From NCBI RefSeq assembly GCF_014279835.1, contig NZ_CP047942.1, forward strand, positions 310,001-374,000: a stretch of DNA of 64,000 nucleotides. The letters are read 5' to 3'. Under the pieces are notes generated by a model. It saw only the letters and a list, made by a program, of their open reading frames with translations, was not told the DNA's origin and made no database searches. Below, piece by piece: positions 47,708 through 56,341 of this stretch (position 1 is its first letter; each line of letters begins with the position of its first letter). The DNA is from Synechococcus sp. MVIR-18-1. GTDB taxonomy: Bacteria; Cyanobacteriota; Cyanobacteriia; PCC-6307; Cyanobiaceae. Position numbers and translations under genes: made by a program.

Positions 47708-48049
47708 TTAAAGCAACTTGAAGCCTTCTAATAAGAGGCCATAGAGCAACCCAATGCGTGACATGTCCAAGAGATCACGTCCCAGATGCTTTTTCTTGTC
47801 TCGTGCCCAATGCCGCCGGGTTCGCACCATGAACTCCCAGATCCCCACCGTAATCAGCGCGGACACTGGATCCATCAACGTCAAAGCACCTGCAATGGCT
47901 CCAATGCTGTTTCCCAAAGCAAAGCTTGCTCCGAGGGCGATCAACATCAACGATGCCCTTCTCCAGGGATTGACAGCCCACCGGTCAAGCCTTGCGGTGG
48001 CTTCTCCGAAACTAATTTGAAGCCGAGTCTTTTGAAGTCGAGCGGTCAT
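47708..48049 (-). CDS. ycf20: Ycf20-like (DUF565) membrane protein
   Basis: 113 aa. Two or three hydrophobic segments; RRASLMLIALGASFALGNSI and LITVGIWEFMVRTRRHWARD, then a basic patch and LLDMSRIGLLYGLLLEGFKL. This matches the Ycf20/DUF565 family of cyanobacteria and plastids; plant relatives have been linked to non-photochemical quenching, but the bacterial role is not settled. An AT-rich region upstream (48050-48233) probably holds its promoter. Confidence 0.85.
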   Translation of the reverse strand: MTARLQKTRLQISFGEATARLDRWAVNPWRRASLMLIALGASFALGNSIGAIAGALTLMDPVSALITVGIWEFMVRTRRHWARDKKKHLGRDLLDMSRIGLLYGLLLEGFKLL

Positions 48050-48233
48050 GAATGGAACCCCTCAAGCTTCCTTATAACAGGTGTGCCACCAATTGATCCC
48101 CATCACCCGGCCGGCAACCTGCCGAGCTATTAATACTCGATTTCTATTAATTTCTAGTAGCAATTGCTGGTTTTTGAGCATTTCCTGTTGAAACAAGATT
48201 TGCTTCGGGCTAACCATTAACGCCTAACCACAT

Positions 48234-48434
48234 TCAGTCGGAATCGGCCTTCGCTTTGCGAGAGGATTTCCCTTCCAGTAGCTCAAGCAGTGCCTCCATC
48301 TGGGCCATGACGCCTCTCACTTCACCTGCTTCCGGGAGGAGTCCGTCTTCCATCACACCTTGATGCATTTCTCGCAACTCTTGGCGGATGTAGCGCAGGT
48401 GGCTGACCACCTGTTCTCGTTTGGATTGCGACAT
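48234..48434 (-). CDS. Small conserved-looking soluble protein (66 aa)
   Basis: Not recognised. The peptide is highly charged and helical: KREQVVSHLRYIRQELREMH and VRGVMAQMEALLELLEGK, ending in a basic-acidic tail. It could form a coiled coil or helical hairpin. Composition and codon pattern look like coding DNA. It has no membrane segment. It lies 53 bases downstream of the 48-aa hydrophobic frame. Confidence 0.6.
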   Translation of the reverse strand: MSQSKREQVVSHLRYIRQELREMHQGVMEDGLLPEAGEVRGVMAQMEALLELLEGKSSRKAKADSD

Positions 48435-48487
48435 CGTCTATGGACTTAGCTGACATCCCTTTTACCGCATGGTCGTCCCGAGTGACG

Positions 48488-48634
48488 TCAGCGACGTCCG
48501 AGCCCACCAGCCAGCGCTATGAGGCCGTAGGTAATTAAGGCACTGGGTCTTGCCAGCGTTGAGACCAAAACAAGAACCAAAAGGCCGGCAAATAGGGGCA
48601 GGTGTCTTGTGAGGTGAGTGCTCGTAGGAAACAT
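48488..48634 (-). CDS. Possible 48-aa hydrophobic peptide
   Basis: ATG at 48634, TGA at 48488-48490. Sequence MFPTSTHLTRHLPLFAGLLV then LVLVSTLARPSALITYGLIA and LAGGLGRR: two hydrophobic stretches with basic ends. Small membrane peptides of this kind are common in picocyanobacteria, but there is no family evidence here. Confidence 0.4.
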   Translation of the reverse strand: MFPTSTHLTRHLPLFAGLLVLVLVSTLARPSALITYGLIALAGGLGRR

Positions 48635-48642
48635 CAGCAAGA

Positions 48643-48693
48643 CTCCAGTGCAAAAGACTGGAGCTCATGAGCGCTACGGGCAGCGCTCATGAG
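48643..48693. repeat. Two adjacent perfect inverted repeats
   Basis: Hairpin 1: CTCCAGT (48643-48649), loop GCAAAAG, ACTGGAG (48657-48663). Hairpin 2 starts on the next base: CTCATGAGCGCT (48664-48675), loop ACGGGC, AGCGCTCATGAG (48682-48693). Both stems are perfect (7 and 12 bp). They lie between the 2OG oxygenase stop and a 48-aa reading frame, with a run AAAAA directly after hairpin 2 on the plus strand. Confidence 0.7.
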
Positions 48694-48778
48694 AAAAAGC
48701 TTCTCTTCAAGGCTCCAGGCCATGGCTGTCCTTGAAAGTGGAAATCAATCTTAAGGCAATTTTCTGAGGGATTGAATC

Positions 48779-49531
48779 TCAGAACCCTTTCGCTCTTGGC
48801 CGCTGACTCGAAAGCGAAATGTTTTGGTTCTGCTCAGGAGGCCGTGGATGTCCAGACGTGGGTTGTGCGACAACATTAAATGCGAGAGACCAGCGTTCTC
48901 CGCTCCCCCGGAAAGGCATGACGGAATGGGGTTGCCAGGCTGGAAAAATATAAAAATCGCCCGGGCTGGGAAGCACATACCTTGCCATTCCCGTACGAAA
49001 TGACTGAAGGTGATACTCCTCAGGCCCGTGAAAACAAAGCTGACCATCAAAACTTGATCCGTTGATCTGTGATGGCACCTTTAAAAAGACAACCCCAGAA
49101 AAACTTCCTCCATGGGTATGCATCGGGTTGTAATCGCCCTCCATTTGGCAATTCAGCCAGATGTCAATCAGCCTTAGTTGGTAGCGACCTGGCACCCATG
49201 GGCCACGTCCCTGAGGTGGCTGCTGGTCAATCACGTGACGGATCCAGCGCTCGCAGCCTTCGAGCAGGACCGATTCACAAAGTTCCTGAACGGCGGGTTG
49301 TGTTGGATTCAGTTCTCGTTGTTGGTTGAGTTGGCCAGCGAGGCGTATCGAAGCGTCGGTACTCGCTTCTGGGTTTTGGAGGACGTCCTCACAATGGAGG
49401 AGCAGTTGATTGCGAAGGTTGGGCTCAACCTCTCCTTGCACGATCGATCGTGGAAAGAGATCAATGACATCCATGAAGTGATTTCTTAATTGATGCATTG
49501 AAAAGGCATGAGCTTGGATCGTTGTATTCAT
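48779..49531 (-). CDS. Putative 2OG-Fe(II) oxygenase
   Basis: 250 aa; an ATG at 49498 is an alternative start. The iron and 2-oxoglutarate motif of the double-stranded beta-helix is seen as NPMHTHGGSFSGVVFLKVPS, with distal histidine in YIFPAWQPHSVMPFRG and the 2OG-binding Arg in GERWSLAFNVVAQP. This resembles the short putative 2OG oxygenases found in marine picocyanobacteria and their phages. The substrate is unknown. The gene stands alone, followed by tandem hairpins. Confidence 0.82.
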   Translation of the reverse strand: MNTTIQAHAFSMHQLRNHFMDVIDLFPRSIVQGEVEPNLRNQLLLHCEDVLQNPEASTDASIRLAGQLNQQRELNPTQPAVQELCESVLLEGCERWIRHVIDQQPPQGRGPWVPGRYQLRLIDIWLNCQMEGDYNPMHTHGGSFSGVVFLKVPSQINGSSFDGQLCFHGPEEYHLQSFRTGMARYVLPSPGDFYIFPAWQPHSVMPFRGSGERWSLAFNVVAQPTSGHPRPPEQNQNISLSSQRPRAKGF

Positions 49532-49849
49532 CCTGAGCCCAATATTGTGCTTTTCAATTCATAGGGGTTTTACACCTACGAGGAAAGTCTGCTCCTGGTT
49601 GTTTCTGTTGTTACAAACATGGGGTGGCTCCGTGTTGCTGTTTTCGCTCCTTGCCTGTGAAAAATCCTGCTGCAAATTGCCTTTATGACCAGTAATTTGA
49701 GGGCCTGATTTTTGGTCCATTCAGCAAAATTGTATGAGCTTTTTGCTTTTGCTTGGCTGCGATGAAGTGCGAATGACGGACCCACTCCAATGCCGTCACG
49801 AGATGCACCTTCTTCAATTCAATTTATGAATTGAACATCTTGAAAGGCA
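49532..49849. other. Non-coding stretch between 2OG oxygenase and tRNA-Ala, with one perfect inverted repeat
   Basis: About 318 bases without a convincing gene, partly AT-rich. Near the tRNA end it holds TTCAATTC (49813-49820) and GAATTGAA (49828-49835), a perfect 8-bp stem with a 7-base loop, 15 bases past the tRNA-Ala 3' end. It lacks a T run but could be involved in 3' processing or termination. The rest presumably holds the promoter of the 2OG oxygenase; I cannot place it. Confidence 0.5.
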
Positions 49850-49922
49850 TGGAGACTAGGGGATTCGAACCCCTGACCTCTGCGGTGCGATCGCAGCGCT
49901 CTACCAGCTGAGCTAAGACCCC
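49850..49922 (-). tRNA. tRNA-Ala(CGC)
   Basis: A 73-base cloverleaf on the minus strand: acceptor GGGGTCT/AGTCTCC with the G3-U70 wobble that marks tRNA-Ala, D arm GCTC/GAGC, anticodon stem CTGCG/CGCAG around loop ATCGCAC (anticodon CGC), and T arm AGGGG-TTCGAAT-CCCCT. Discriminator A, CCA not encoded. The fifth acceptor pair is a U-U mismatch. Confidence 0.95.
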
Positions 49923-49993
49923 GTCGCTCGAAACTTAGCGCCACTCTCATTCTTGCCCGAGGCAGAATGTGGTCTTCGCTTCAGGGAACCAGC

Positions 49994-50197
49994 ATGCCGA
50001 TCACGCCGGAATCTCTGGACGCGTTTGATGACGACAAAGTGGCTGTGCTCGCGAAGCGCCTTGAAGACGACGACTACCCCACCCCTTTTGATGGCTTAAA
50101 TGATTGGCATCTGTTGCGTGCCTTGGCGATCCACCGGCCGGAGCTCACGGGTCCATACGTTCATTTAGTTGATCAGGAACCATTCGATGAAGATTGA
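49994..50197 (+). CDS. DUF2555 family protein
   Basis: 67 aa from the ATG at 49994 (MPITPESLDAFDDDKVAVLA). The sequence KRLEDDDYPTPFDGLNDWHL and LRALAIHRPELTGPY fits DUF2555, a small cyanobacterial family of unknown function. It is acidic and soluble. Its last 11 bases overlap the coaBC start. It is divergent from tRNA-Ala. Confidence 0.8.
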   Translation: MPITPESLDAFDDDKVAVLAKRLEDDDYPTPFDGLNDWHLLRALAIHRPELTGPYVHLVDQEPFDED

Positions 50198-51497
50198 GGC
50201 CCCAAGGCCTCTGGAGGGGCGTCGTCTCCTCGTAGCGGCATCGGGAAGCATCGCTGCGGTTAAGACCCCACTTCTTGTCAGTGCATTGGTGAAGGCAGGG
50301 GCCGAGGTGCGTTGTGTCGTCACCCCTAGCGCCTCTCGCCTTGTTAGCCCTGTGGCACTGGCAAGCCTGAGTCGTCGCCCGTGTTTGCAAGATCAGGATC
50401 AGTGGGATCCATCGCAGCCTCGGCCGCTGCATGTGGAGCTTGCTGAATGGGCAGATCTCGTGGTTGTGGCTCCCTTAAGCGCCACGAGCTTGGCCCGTTG
50501 GACCCAGGGGCTTGGAGATGGGTTGCTGGCCTCTTTGCTGTTGGCTTGCGAGCGGCCTGTGGTGGCAGCCTCAGCCATGAATACAGGCATGTGGGGCAAT
50601 GCTGCAGTTCGACGCAACTGGGAGCTTTTGCAACAGGATGAACGGGTGCTCTGCCTAGGGCCAGAGCCTGGTTTGTTGGCTTGTGATCGAATTGGAGAGG
50701 GGCGAATGGCCGATCCCGCTTTGATTCAATTGGCGGTTCTGCATGCGCTTCAGCAAGGGAGCCAGGCACGCCAGTTGAGGCGTGATTGGAGCGGTCGTTC
50801 CTTGCTCGTCACCGCTGGCCCAACGGTGGAAGCGCTCGATCCTGCTCGAACGATGAGCAACCGCAGTAGCGGACGCATGGGCGTGATGCTCGCTCAAGCT
50901 GCCCGTTGGCGAGGTGCCCGGGTTGACTTAATCCATGGCCCCTTGCAGTTGCCTGACGCCTGGCTTGAAGGGTTGTGTTGCCACCCTGTGGAGTCGGCGC
51001 AAGCGATGGAATCGGCACTGATTGATCTGCAGCCGGGTGTTGATGCGGTGGCGATGGCCGCGGCGGTGGCCGATCTGCGCCGTCGTGGTGGAGCGCTTCC
51101 GGAGAAACCCGCGAAGGCCGCTTTGGCCAGCGTTCTTTCGGCCGAAATGGAGGCTGTGCCAGATCTTTTGGCCGGCTTGGCTGAACGCCGACCGCCGGGC
51201 CAAGTGCTCCTGGGATTTGCGGCTCTCAGTGGTCAAGCTGATTCGCTGCTGGAGCGGGCCCGTCACAAACTCTCCGCCAAGCAATGCGACCTGTTGTTTG
51301 CCAACCCCATTGATCAGCCCAATCAGGGGTTTGGCTCTGATCTCAATGGAGGCTGGTTGCTCAGGCGTGATGGCACACAGGAGCAGTGCGTACCCCAGTG
51401 CAAGCTCGAGCTCGCCAATCGCTTGTTGGATGAGATCGCCAGGCAACTGCCCGCAGCGCATCCCCTCAATTCGCCCGACGTTGACTCAGCTCTGTGA
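50187..51497 (+). CDS. coaBC: Bifunctional phosphopantothenoylcysteine decarboxylase / phosphopantothenate-cysteine ligase
   Basis: 436 aa from the ATG at 50187. The N-terminal flavoprotein CoaC domain (about 10-185) has LLVAASGSIAAVKTPLLVSA, the likely catalytic His in LHVELAEWADLVVVAP, and ASAMNTGMWGNAAVRRN. The C-terminal CoaB domain has TAGPTVEALDPARTMSNRSS and GRMGVMLAQAARWRGA. Together they make 4'-phosphopantetheine in CoA synthesis. Overlaps DUF2555 by 11 bases. Confidence 0.94.
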   Translation: MKIEAPRPLEGRRLLVAASGSIAAVKTPLLVSALVKAGAEVRCVVTPSASRLVSPVALASLSRRPCLQDQDQWDPSQPRPLHVELAEWADLVVVAPLSATSLARWTQGLGDGLLASLLLACERPVVAASAMNTGMWGNAAVRRNWELLQQDERVLCLGPEPGLLACDRIGEGRMADPALIQLAVLHALQQGSQARQLRRDWSGRSLLVTAGPTVEALDPARTMSNRSSGRMGVMLAQAARWRGARVDLIHGPLQLPDAWLEGLCCHPVESAQAMESALIDLQPGVDAVAMAAAVADLRRRGGALPEKPAKAALASVLSAEMEAVPDLLAGLAERRPPGQVLLGFAALSGQADSLLERARHKLSAKQCDLLFANPIDQPNQGFGSDLNGGWLLRRDGTQEQCVPQCKLELANRLLDEIARQLPAAHPLNSPDVDSAL

Positions 51498-51683
51498 TGT
51501 TCTGAGATCGGTCTCACTCACAGTGAAATTGCGGCTTTTATCGGTTTCAAACTGCTCCTTTTAGGACCCGCAACGCGAAGCCTTGTTGAGAGCTGCAAAA
51601 GGCTTGCCGGAACCCACGTTTTCCCCTTGTAGGATCGAAAAATCGGTGGATACCGTCTTCGTCCGGCTAATCAGTCTTCTTCT

Positions 51684-52505
51684 ATGCGCATCCGTCCCCT
51701 GCTGGCCATGGTGCTAGCCCTCTGTCTCTTTGTTGTAACCGCCTGCAGTGGTGGTGCTGAGGCCATAGATCGATCCAACGTCACCTATGACGACATCCGC
51801 AATACGGGCAAGGCCAATGATTGCCCCACCCTGCCTGATTCGGCCCGTGGTTCCATCAGCCTGACGGCTGGCGCTGCTTATGAACTGCGCGGAATCTGCA
51901 TGCATCCCTCCCAGGTCTTCGTCAAAGGCGAGCCTGCGAATAAGCGTCAAGAGGCGCAATTCGTTGAGGGCAAAATCCTCACCCGCTACACCTCGAGTTT
52001 GGATGAAGTCTTTGGCGATCTCATCGTTGGTGAGGATGGTTTGAGCTTTAAAGAAAAAGGCGGTATCGATTTCCAGCCGATCACCGTTTTGGTTCCTGGT
52101 GGAGAGGAATTCCCCTTCACCTTCTCCAGCAAAAACCTTCAAGCCACCGCTGATGGTGCAGCACTCACAACCAGTACCGACTTCAACGGCACTTACCGCA
52201 CACCGAGCTACCGCACCAGCAACTTCATCGATCCCAAGGGTCGTGCGCTGACAACCGGTGTGGACTATCCACAGGGCCTGATGGCCTTGGGTGGTGACTA
52301 CGACGAACTGGAAAGCGAAAACGTCAAGCGCTACATCGATGGCACTGGCCTGATGAGCTTTTCAATCACCAAAATCGACCCTGAGACTGGTGAGTTTGGC
52401 GGTGTGTTCACAGCGATTCAACCCTCCGACTCTGATATGGGCGGGCGGGAGATCGTTGACGTGAAGATCAGCGGAGAGGTCTTCGGCCGTCTTGAGGAGG
52501 CTTGA
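51684..52505 (+). CDS. psbO: Photosystem II manganese-stabilizing protein
   Basis: 273 aa. A signal sequence (LLAMVLALCLFVVTACSGG) with a lipobox-like end suggests export to the thylakoid lumen, possibly as a lipoprotein. The mature part has the PsbO landmarks LTYDDI-like VTYDDIRNTGKANDCPTL, FVEGKILTRYTSSLDEV and GGVFTAIQPSDSDMGGREI. It stabilises the oxygen-evolving Mn cluster. A TAGGAT at 51630-51635, 48 bases upstream, is a possible -10. A strong terminator follows the gene. Confidence 0.97.
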   Translation: MRIRPLLAMVLALCLFVVTACSGGAEAIDRSNVTYDDIRNTGKANDCPTLPDSARGSISLTAGAAYELRGICMHPSQVFVKGEPANKRQEAQFVEGKILTRYTSSLDEVFGDLIVGEDGLSFKEKGGIDFQPITVLVPGGEEFPFTFSSKNLQATADGAALTTSTDFNGTYRTPSYRTSNFIDPKGRALTTGVDYPQGLMALGGDYDELESENVKRYIDGTGLMSFSITKIDPETGEFGGVFTAIQPSDSDMGGREIVDVKISGEVFGRLEEA

Positions 52506-52531
52506 CCGCCGCTGTTCAGACGCATTGATTC

Positions 52532-52559
52532 AAAAGGAGGGCTGAGGCCCTCCTTTTTT
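52532..52559 (+). terminator. Rho-independent terminator of psbO
   Basis: GGAGGGC (52536-52542) pairs with GCCCTCC (52547-52553) around loop TGAG, preceded by AAAA and followed by TTTTTT, so the stem can extend by A-T pairs. It lies 27 bases after the psbO stop. Confidence 0.93.
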
Positions 52560-52608
52560 GTGTCTTCTGGGAGAATCTCGCCATCCCTGATCCAGACATG
52601 AATCGCCG

Positions 52609-53778
52609 ATGACTGCCAGTTCCTCGTCCTCGCAGCGCACCGGGGTGATTGCTCCTTATGGAGGCACCTTGGTGGATTTGATGGTGTCAGCCACGGAGCA
52701 TGCCGCGCTGAAGGCTTCTGCCACCACAAGCATTGAATGTTCCGATCGCAATGCCTGTGATGTTGAGCTGCTCGTGGTGGGTGGATTCTCTCCAGAGCGA
52801 GGATTCATGCATCAGGCCGACTACGACTCCGTTGTGGCCGGGCACCGCACCACGTCTGGATACCTGTTTGGGTTGCCGATCGTGATGGATACCGACCGTG
52901 AGGACGTGGCGGTTGGTGACAAGGTGTTGTTGACGTACAAAGGTCAGGACCTCGCTCTTCTCACCGTTGGAGACAAGTGGGAACCCGACAAAGTTGTCGA
53001 GGCCAAAGGTTGTTACGGCACCACCTCGCTAGAGCACCCGGCGGTGCGCATGATCGCTACAGAGCGCCGTCGTTACTATCTCGGCGGCTTGATTCAGGGC
53101 TTGCAGCTTCCGGAGCGCGTCTTCCCTTGCAAGACGCCTGCAGAGGTGCGCGCCGGTCTCCCTGACGGCGAAGACGTGGTGGCATTCCAGTGCCGAAATC
53201 CCATTCACCGCGCCCACTACGAGCTCTTTACCCGTGCACTGCACGCCCAAAACGTCAGTGAGAATGCTGTCGTGTTGGTCCACCCCACCTGTGGCCCCAC
53301 CCAGCAGGACGACATCCCGGGCGCCGTTCGCTTCCAGACCTATGAACGCCTGGCCGCAGAAGTGGACAACTCGCGCATTCGTTGGGCCTATCTGCCGTAT
53401 GCGATGCACATGGCAGGTCCGCGTGAAGCCCTGCAGCACATGATTATTCGCCGGAATTACGGCTGTACTCACTTCATCATTGGCCGGGATATGGCTGGGT
53501 GTAAGTCCTCTCTTTCTGGGGATGATTTTTACGGCCCTTATGACGCGCAGAATTTCGCCAAAGAGTGTGCTCCTGAGCTGACGATGGAGACGGTGCCCTC
53601 CTTGAATCTCGTCTTCACCGACGAAGAGGGGTATGTCACTGCGGAACATGCGGAGGCCCGCGGTCTGCATGTCAAAAAGCTCAGCGGCACCCAATTCCGC
53701 AAGATGCTTCGCAGTGGCGAGGAGATCCCAGAGTGGTTTGCGTTCCGCAGCGTGGTTGAGGTCCTTCGGGCCTCCTAA
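52609..53778 (+). CDS. sat: Sulfate adenylyltransferase (ATP sulfurylase)
   Basis: 389 aa, single-polypeptide Sat type. Makes APS from ATP and sulfate, the first step of sulfate assimilation. Active-site motifs are VVAFQCRNPIHRAHYELF, LVHPTCGPTQQDDIPG and FIIGRDMAGCKSS, followed by DFYGPYDAQ and GTQFRKMLRSGEEIPEWF. There is no C-terminal kinase domain. ftsH follows after 45 bases. Confidence 0.96.
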   Translation: MTASSSSSQRTGVIAPYGGTLVDLMVSATEHAALKASATTSIECSDRNACDVELLVVGGFSPERGFMHQADYDSVVAGHRTTSGYLFGLPIVMDTDREDVAVGDKVLLTYKGQDLALLTVGDKWEPDKVVEAKGCYGTTSLEHPAVRMIATERRRYYLGGLIQGLQLPERVFPCKTPAEVRAGLPDGEDVVAFQCRNPIHRAHYELFTRALHAQNVSENAVVLVHPTCGPTQQDDIPGAVRFQTYERLAAEVDNSRIRWAYLPYAMHMAGPREALQHMIIRRNYGCTHFIIGRDMAGCKSSLSGDDFYGPYDAQNFAKECAPELTMETVPSLNLVFTDEEGYVTAEHAEARGLHVKKLSGTQFRKMLRSGEEIPEWFAFRSVVEVLRAS

Positions 53779-53823
53779 TTTTTTCGATTTCTATTAACAT
53801 TCCTTCATCAGAGGCGAAGAACC

Positions 53824-55677
53824 TTGAACAAGCGTTGGCGCAATGTGGGGCTATATGTCCTGCTCGTAGTGGTAGTAATCGTTGTGGGTACGGCGTTCCT
53901 TGATCGCCCGGACCCTGCAACGGAGGCACGCACGCTGCGGTACAGCGATTTTGTGGAATCTGTTCAGGAAGATCAGGTCAGCAGAGTGTTGCTCTCTCCC
54001 GATCGTGGAACGGCTCAGATTGTTGAGACCGATGGTCGTCGTGCCGAGGTCAACCTCGCTCCGGACAAGGATCTGCTCAAGATGCTGACGGATCACAACG
54101 TCGACATCGCTGTGCAGCCTTCACGTCAGCCGGGCGCTTGGCAGCAAGCCGCGACCAGCTTGATCTTCCCGTTGTTGCTGCTCGGAGGTCTTTTCTTCCT
54201 GTTCCGTCGCGCCCAGGGCGGCGGCGGCGGCGGTGGAAACCAAGCCATGAATTTCGGCAAGAGCAAGGCAAGGGTTCAAATGGAGCCCACCACCCAGATC
54301 ACATTTGGTGATGTTGCTGGAATTGAGGGCGCCAAGCTTGAGCTCACTGAGGTGGTTGATTTCCTCAAGAATCCAGATCGTTTTACCGCTGTAGGAGCAA
54401 AAATTCCAAAGGGCTGCTTGCTTGTTGGCCCTCCGGGTACAGGTAAAACCCTTCTCGCCAAAGCAGTGGCAGGTGAAGCAGGTGTTCCTTTCTTCTCAAT
54501 CTCAGGCTCTGAGTTTGTGGAGATGTTTGTTGGTGTTGGTGCCAGCCGTGTTCGCGACCTGTTTGAACAGGCCAAGAAAAATGCACCATGCATCGTGTTC
54601 ATCGATGAGATTGATGCTGTCGGTCGTCAGCGTGGCGCTGGCCTCGGTGGCGGTAACGACGAGCGAGAGCAAACCTTGAACCAGCTCCTTACGGAGATGG
54701 ATGGTTTTGAAGGCAATACCGGCATCATCATCATTGCGGCAACCAACCGCCCTGATGTGTTGGATTCAGCCTTGATGCGTCCAGGTCGTTTCGACCGCCA
54801 AGTCACGGTTGACCGTCCTGATTACGCTGGTCGCCTCCAAATCCTTGGCGTTCACGCCCGCAGCAAAACGCTGTCGAAGGATGTCGACCTCGACAAGGTG
54901 GCTCGCCGGACTCCTGGATATACCGGTGCTGATTTGGCCAACCTTCTCAATGAAGCGGCCATCCTTGCGGCTCGCCGTCAACTCACTGAGGTGAGCAACG
55001 ACGAGATCAGTGATGCGATTGAGCGCATCATGGTGGGCCCTGAGAAGAAGGATCGGGTGATGAGCGAGCGTCGCAAGCGTCTGGTTGCCTATCACGAGGC
55101 AGGCCATGCGCTCGTGGGTGCACTGATGCCTGATTACGACGCCGTCCAGAAGATTTCAATCATTCCCCGCGGGAACGCTGGTGGTTTGACCTTCTTTACG
55201 CCGAGCGAAGAACGGATGGAATCCGGCCTTTACTCACGCACCTATCTCCAGAATCAAATGGCAGTGGCCTTGGGCGGTCGGGTTGCAGAAGAAATTGTCT
55301 ACGGAGAAGACGAGGTCACAACCGGTGCCTCCAACGATCTGCAGCAGGTGGCTTCCGTAGCCCGTCAAATGGTGACTCGTTTTGGCATGAGCGACAAGCT
55401 TGGTCCGGTTGCTCTTGGCCGTGCGCAAGGAGGGATGTTCTTGGGTAGAGACATCGCTGCTGAACGTGACTTCTCAGAAGACACCGCCGCCACGATTGAT
55501 TCCGAAGTCTCGGATCTTGTTGATGTGGCCTATCACCGTGCCACCAAGGTGCTGAACGACAACCGTTCAGTTCTTGACGAGCTCGCTGAAATGCTGGTTG
55601 AAAGCGAAACTGTTGATTCTCAGGAACTACAGGATCTGCTGATCCGACGCGATGTACGAATTGCTGAGTACGTCTGA
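53824..55677 (+). CDS. ftsH: ATP-dependent zinc metalloprotease FtsH
   Basis: 617 aa from a TTG at 53824, with a GAGG 9 bases upstream; the protein begins with the membrane helix expected ([18 protein letters not shown]). A second helix lies near residue 115, then a glycine-rich linker. AAA motifs: Walker [18 protein letters not shown] (about 202), Walker [13 protein letters not shown], and the second region of homology [14 protein letters not shown]. The protease site is [11 protein letters not shown] (about 424). Cyanobacterial FtsH hexamers degrade damaged PsbA; which paralogue this is cannot be settled here. Confidence 0.96.
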   Translation: MNKRWRNVGLYVLLVVVVIVVGTAFLDRPDPATEARTLRYSDFVESVQEDQVSRVLLSPDRGTAQIVETDGRRAEVNLAPDKDLLKMLTDHNVDIAVQPSRQPGAWQQAATSLIFPLLLLGGLFFLFRRAQGGGGGGGNQAMNFGKSKARVQMEPTTQITFGDVAGIEGAKLELTEVVDFLKNPDRFTAVGAKIPKGCLLVGPPGTGKTLLAKAVAGEAGVPFFSISGSEFVEMFVGVGASRVRDLFEQAKKNAPCIVFIDEIDAVGRQRGAGLGGGNDEREQTLNQLLTEMDGFEGNTGIIIIAATNRPDVLDSALMRPGRFDRQVTVDRPDYAGRLQILGVHARSKTLSKDVDLDKVARRTPGYTGADLANLLNEAAILAARRQLTEVSNDEISDAIERIMVGPEKKDRVMSERRKRLVAYHEAGHALVGALMPDYDAVQKISIIPRGNAGGLTFFTPSEERMESGLYSRTYLQNQMAVALGGRVAEEIVYGEDEVTTGASNDLQQVASVARQMVTRFGMSDKLGPVALGRAQGGMFLGRDIAAERDFSEDTAATIDSEVSDLVDVAYHRATKVLNDNRSVLDELAEMLVESETVDSQELQDLLIRRDVRIAEYV

Positions 55678-56302
55678 TCGTCAGCAGTGGTTGATGGCCT
55701 CGTTGCGCCGTCAGCCACTCATTATTGTTTTGCGGCCCAAGGAGAGTGATCTCACTGGGCCGTTTTTGTTGTCACTGTTGTGTCAACGCCTCGATCAGTT
55801 GGTTGATCTGGGCGTCCATCACATTGAGATTGCCTGGATGGATCACTCTCGCTGGAGTGCCCTGATAGCGGCCATCCGTCTGCGGCATCCAACCCTTCAG
55901 CTGGGAGTGGCCTCTGTCACGTCTCAACGCGGTCTCCAAGCGGTCATCGATCTTGATCTGCCCTATGCCATGTCGCCGCTGTTGGATCAGGATCTGGTCT
56001 CTATGGCCCAGCAACACAACTGTTGTCTCGTTCCTGGTGTGATGACGCCAACCGAAATTCGGCAGGCGATGGTTCTTGGTTGCCATGTTGTGAAACTGTT
56101 TCCAGCGGTTGTGCTGGGCCTCGATTACCACCATCAGATTTCAGCGCCGATGGGGGATCTGCCCTTCATGATTGCCGCCGGAGGCTTGAGTGTGGCCGAC
56201 TTGGATTCGTGGCTGTCGGCTGGTTACGACGCGATTGCCCTCGGTCGTGGTGTTCTCAGTACCACGGACGCCGTCGACGACCTCCGTAAGTGGTTGACGT
56301 GA
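55652..56302 (+). CDS. KDPG/KHG aldolase-like protein with altered active site
   Basis: 216 aa from the ATG at 55652 (26-base overlap with ftsH) or 202 aa from 55694. TIM-barrel Eda-type pattern: [36 protein letters not shown] and [16 protein letters not shown]. The Schiff-base lysine (KLFPA) is kept, but the Arg after the strand Glu (usually EVTLRT) reads EIAWMD, and the usual GAGTV segment reads GVASV. Classical KDPG aldolase activity is therefore uncertain. Confidence 0.75.
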   Translation: MYELLSTSDRQQWLMASLRRQPLIIVLRPKESDLTGPFLLSLLCQRLDQLVDLGVHHIEIAWMDHSRWSALIAAIRLRHPTLQLGVASVTSQRGLQAVIDLDLPYAMSPLLDQDLVSMAQQHNCCLVPGVMTPTEIRQAMVLGCHVVKLFPAVVLGLDYHHQISAPMGDLPFMIAAGGLSVADLDSWLSAGYDAIALGRGVLSTTDAVDDLRKWLT

Positions 56303-56341
56303 GTCTTGTCTGCTACAGATGGGATAGTGATTTGATTTCGG

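Noticed and set aside
48462-48668. 68-aa minus-strand reading frame overlapping the 48-aa hydrophobic frame
   Set aside because: It lacks family signals and runs through the hairpin region. The 48-aa frame has a more orderly hydrophobic pattern, though it is also uncertain.
49576-49785. 69-aa minus-strand reading frame between the 2OG oxygenase and tRNA-Ala
   Set aside because: No ribosome binding site or family pattern; composition is unlike neighbouring genes. Treated as non-coding.
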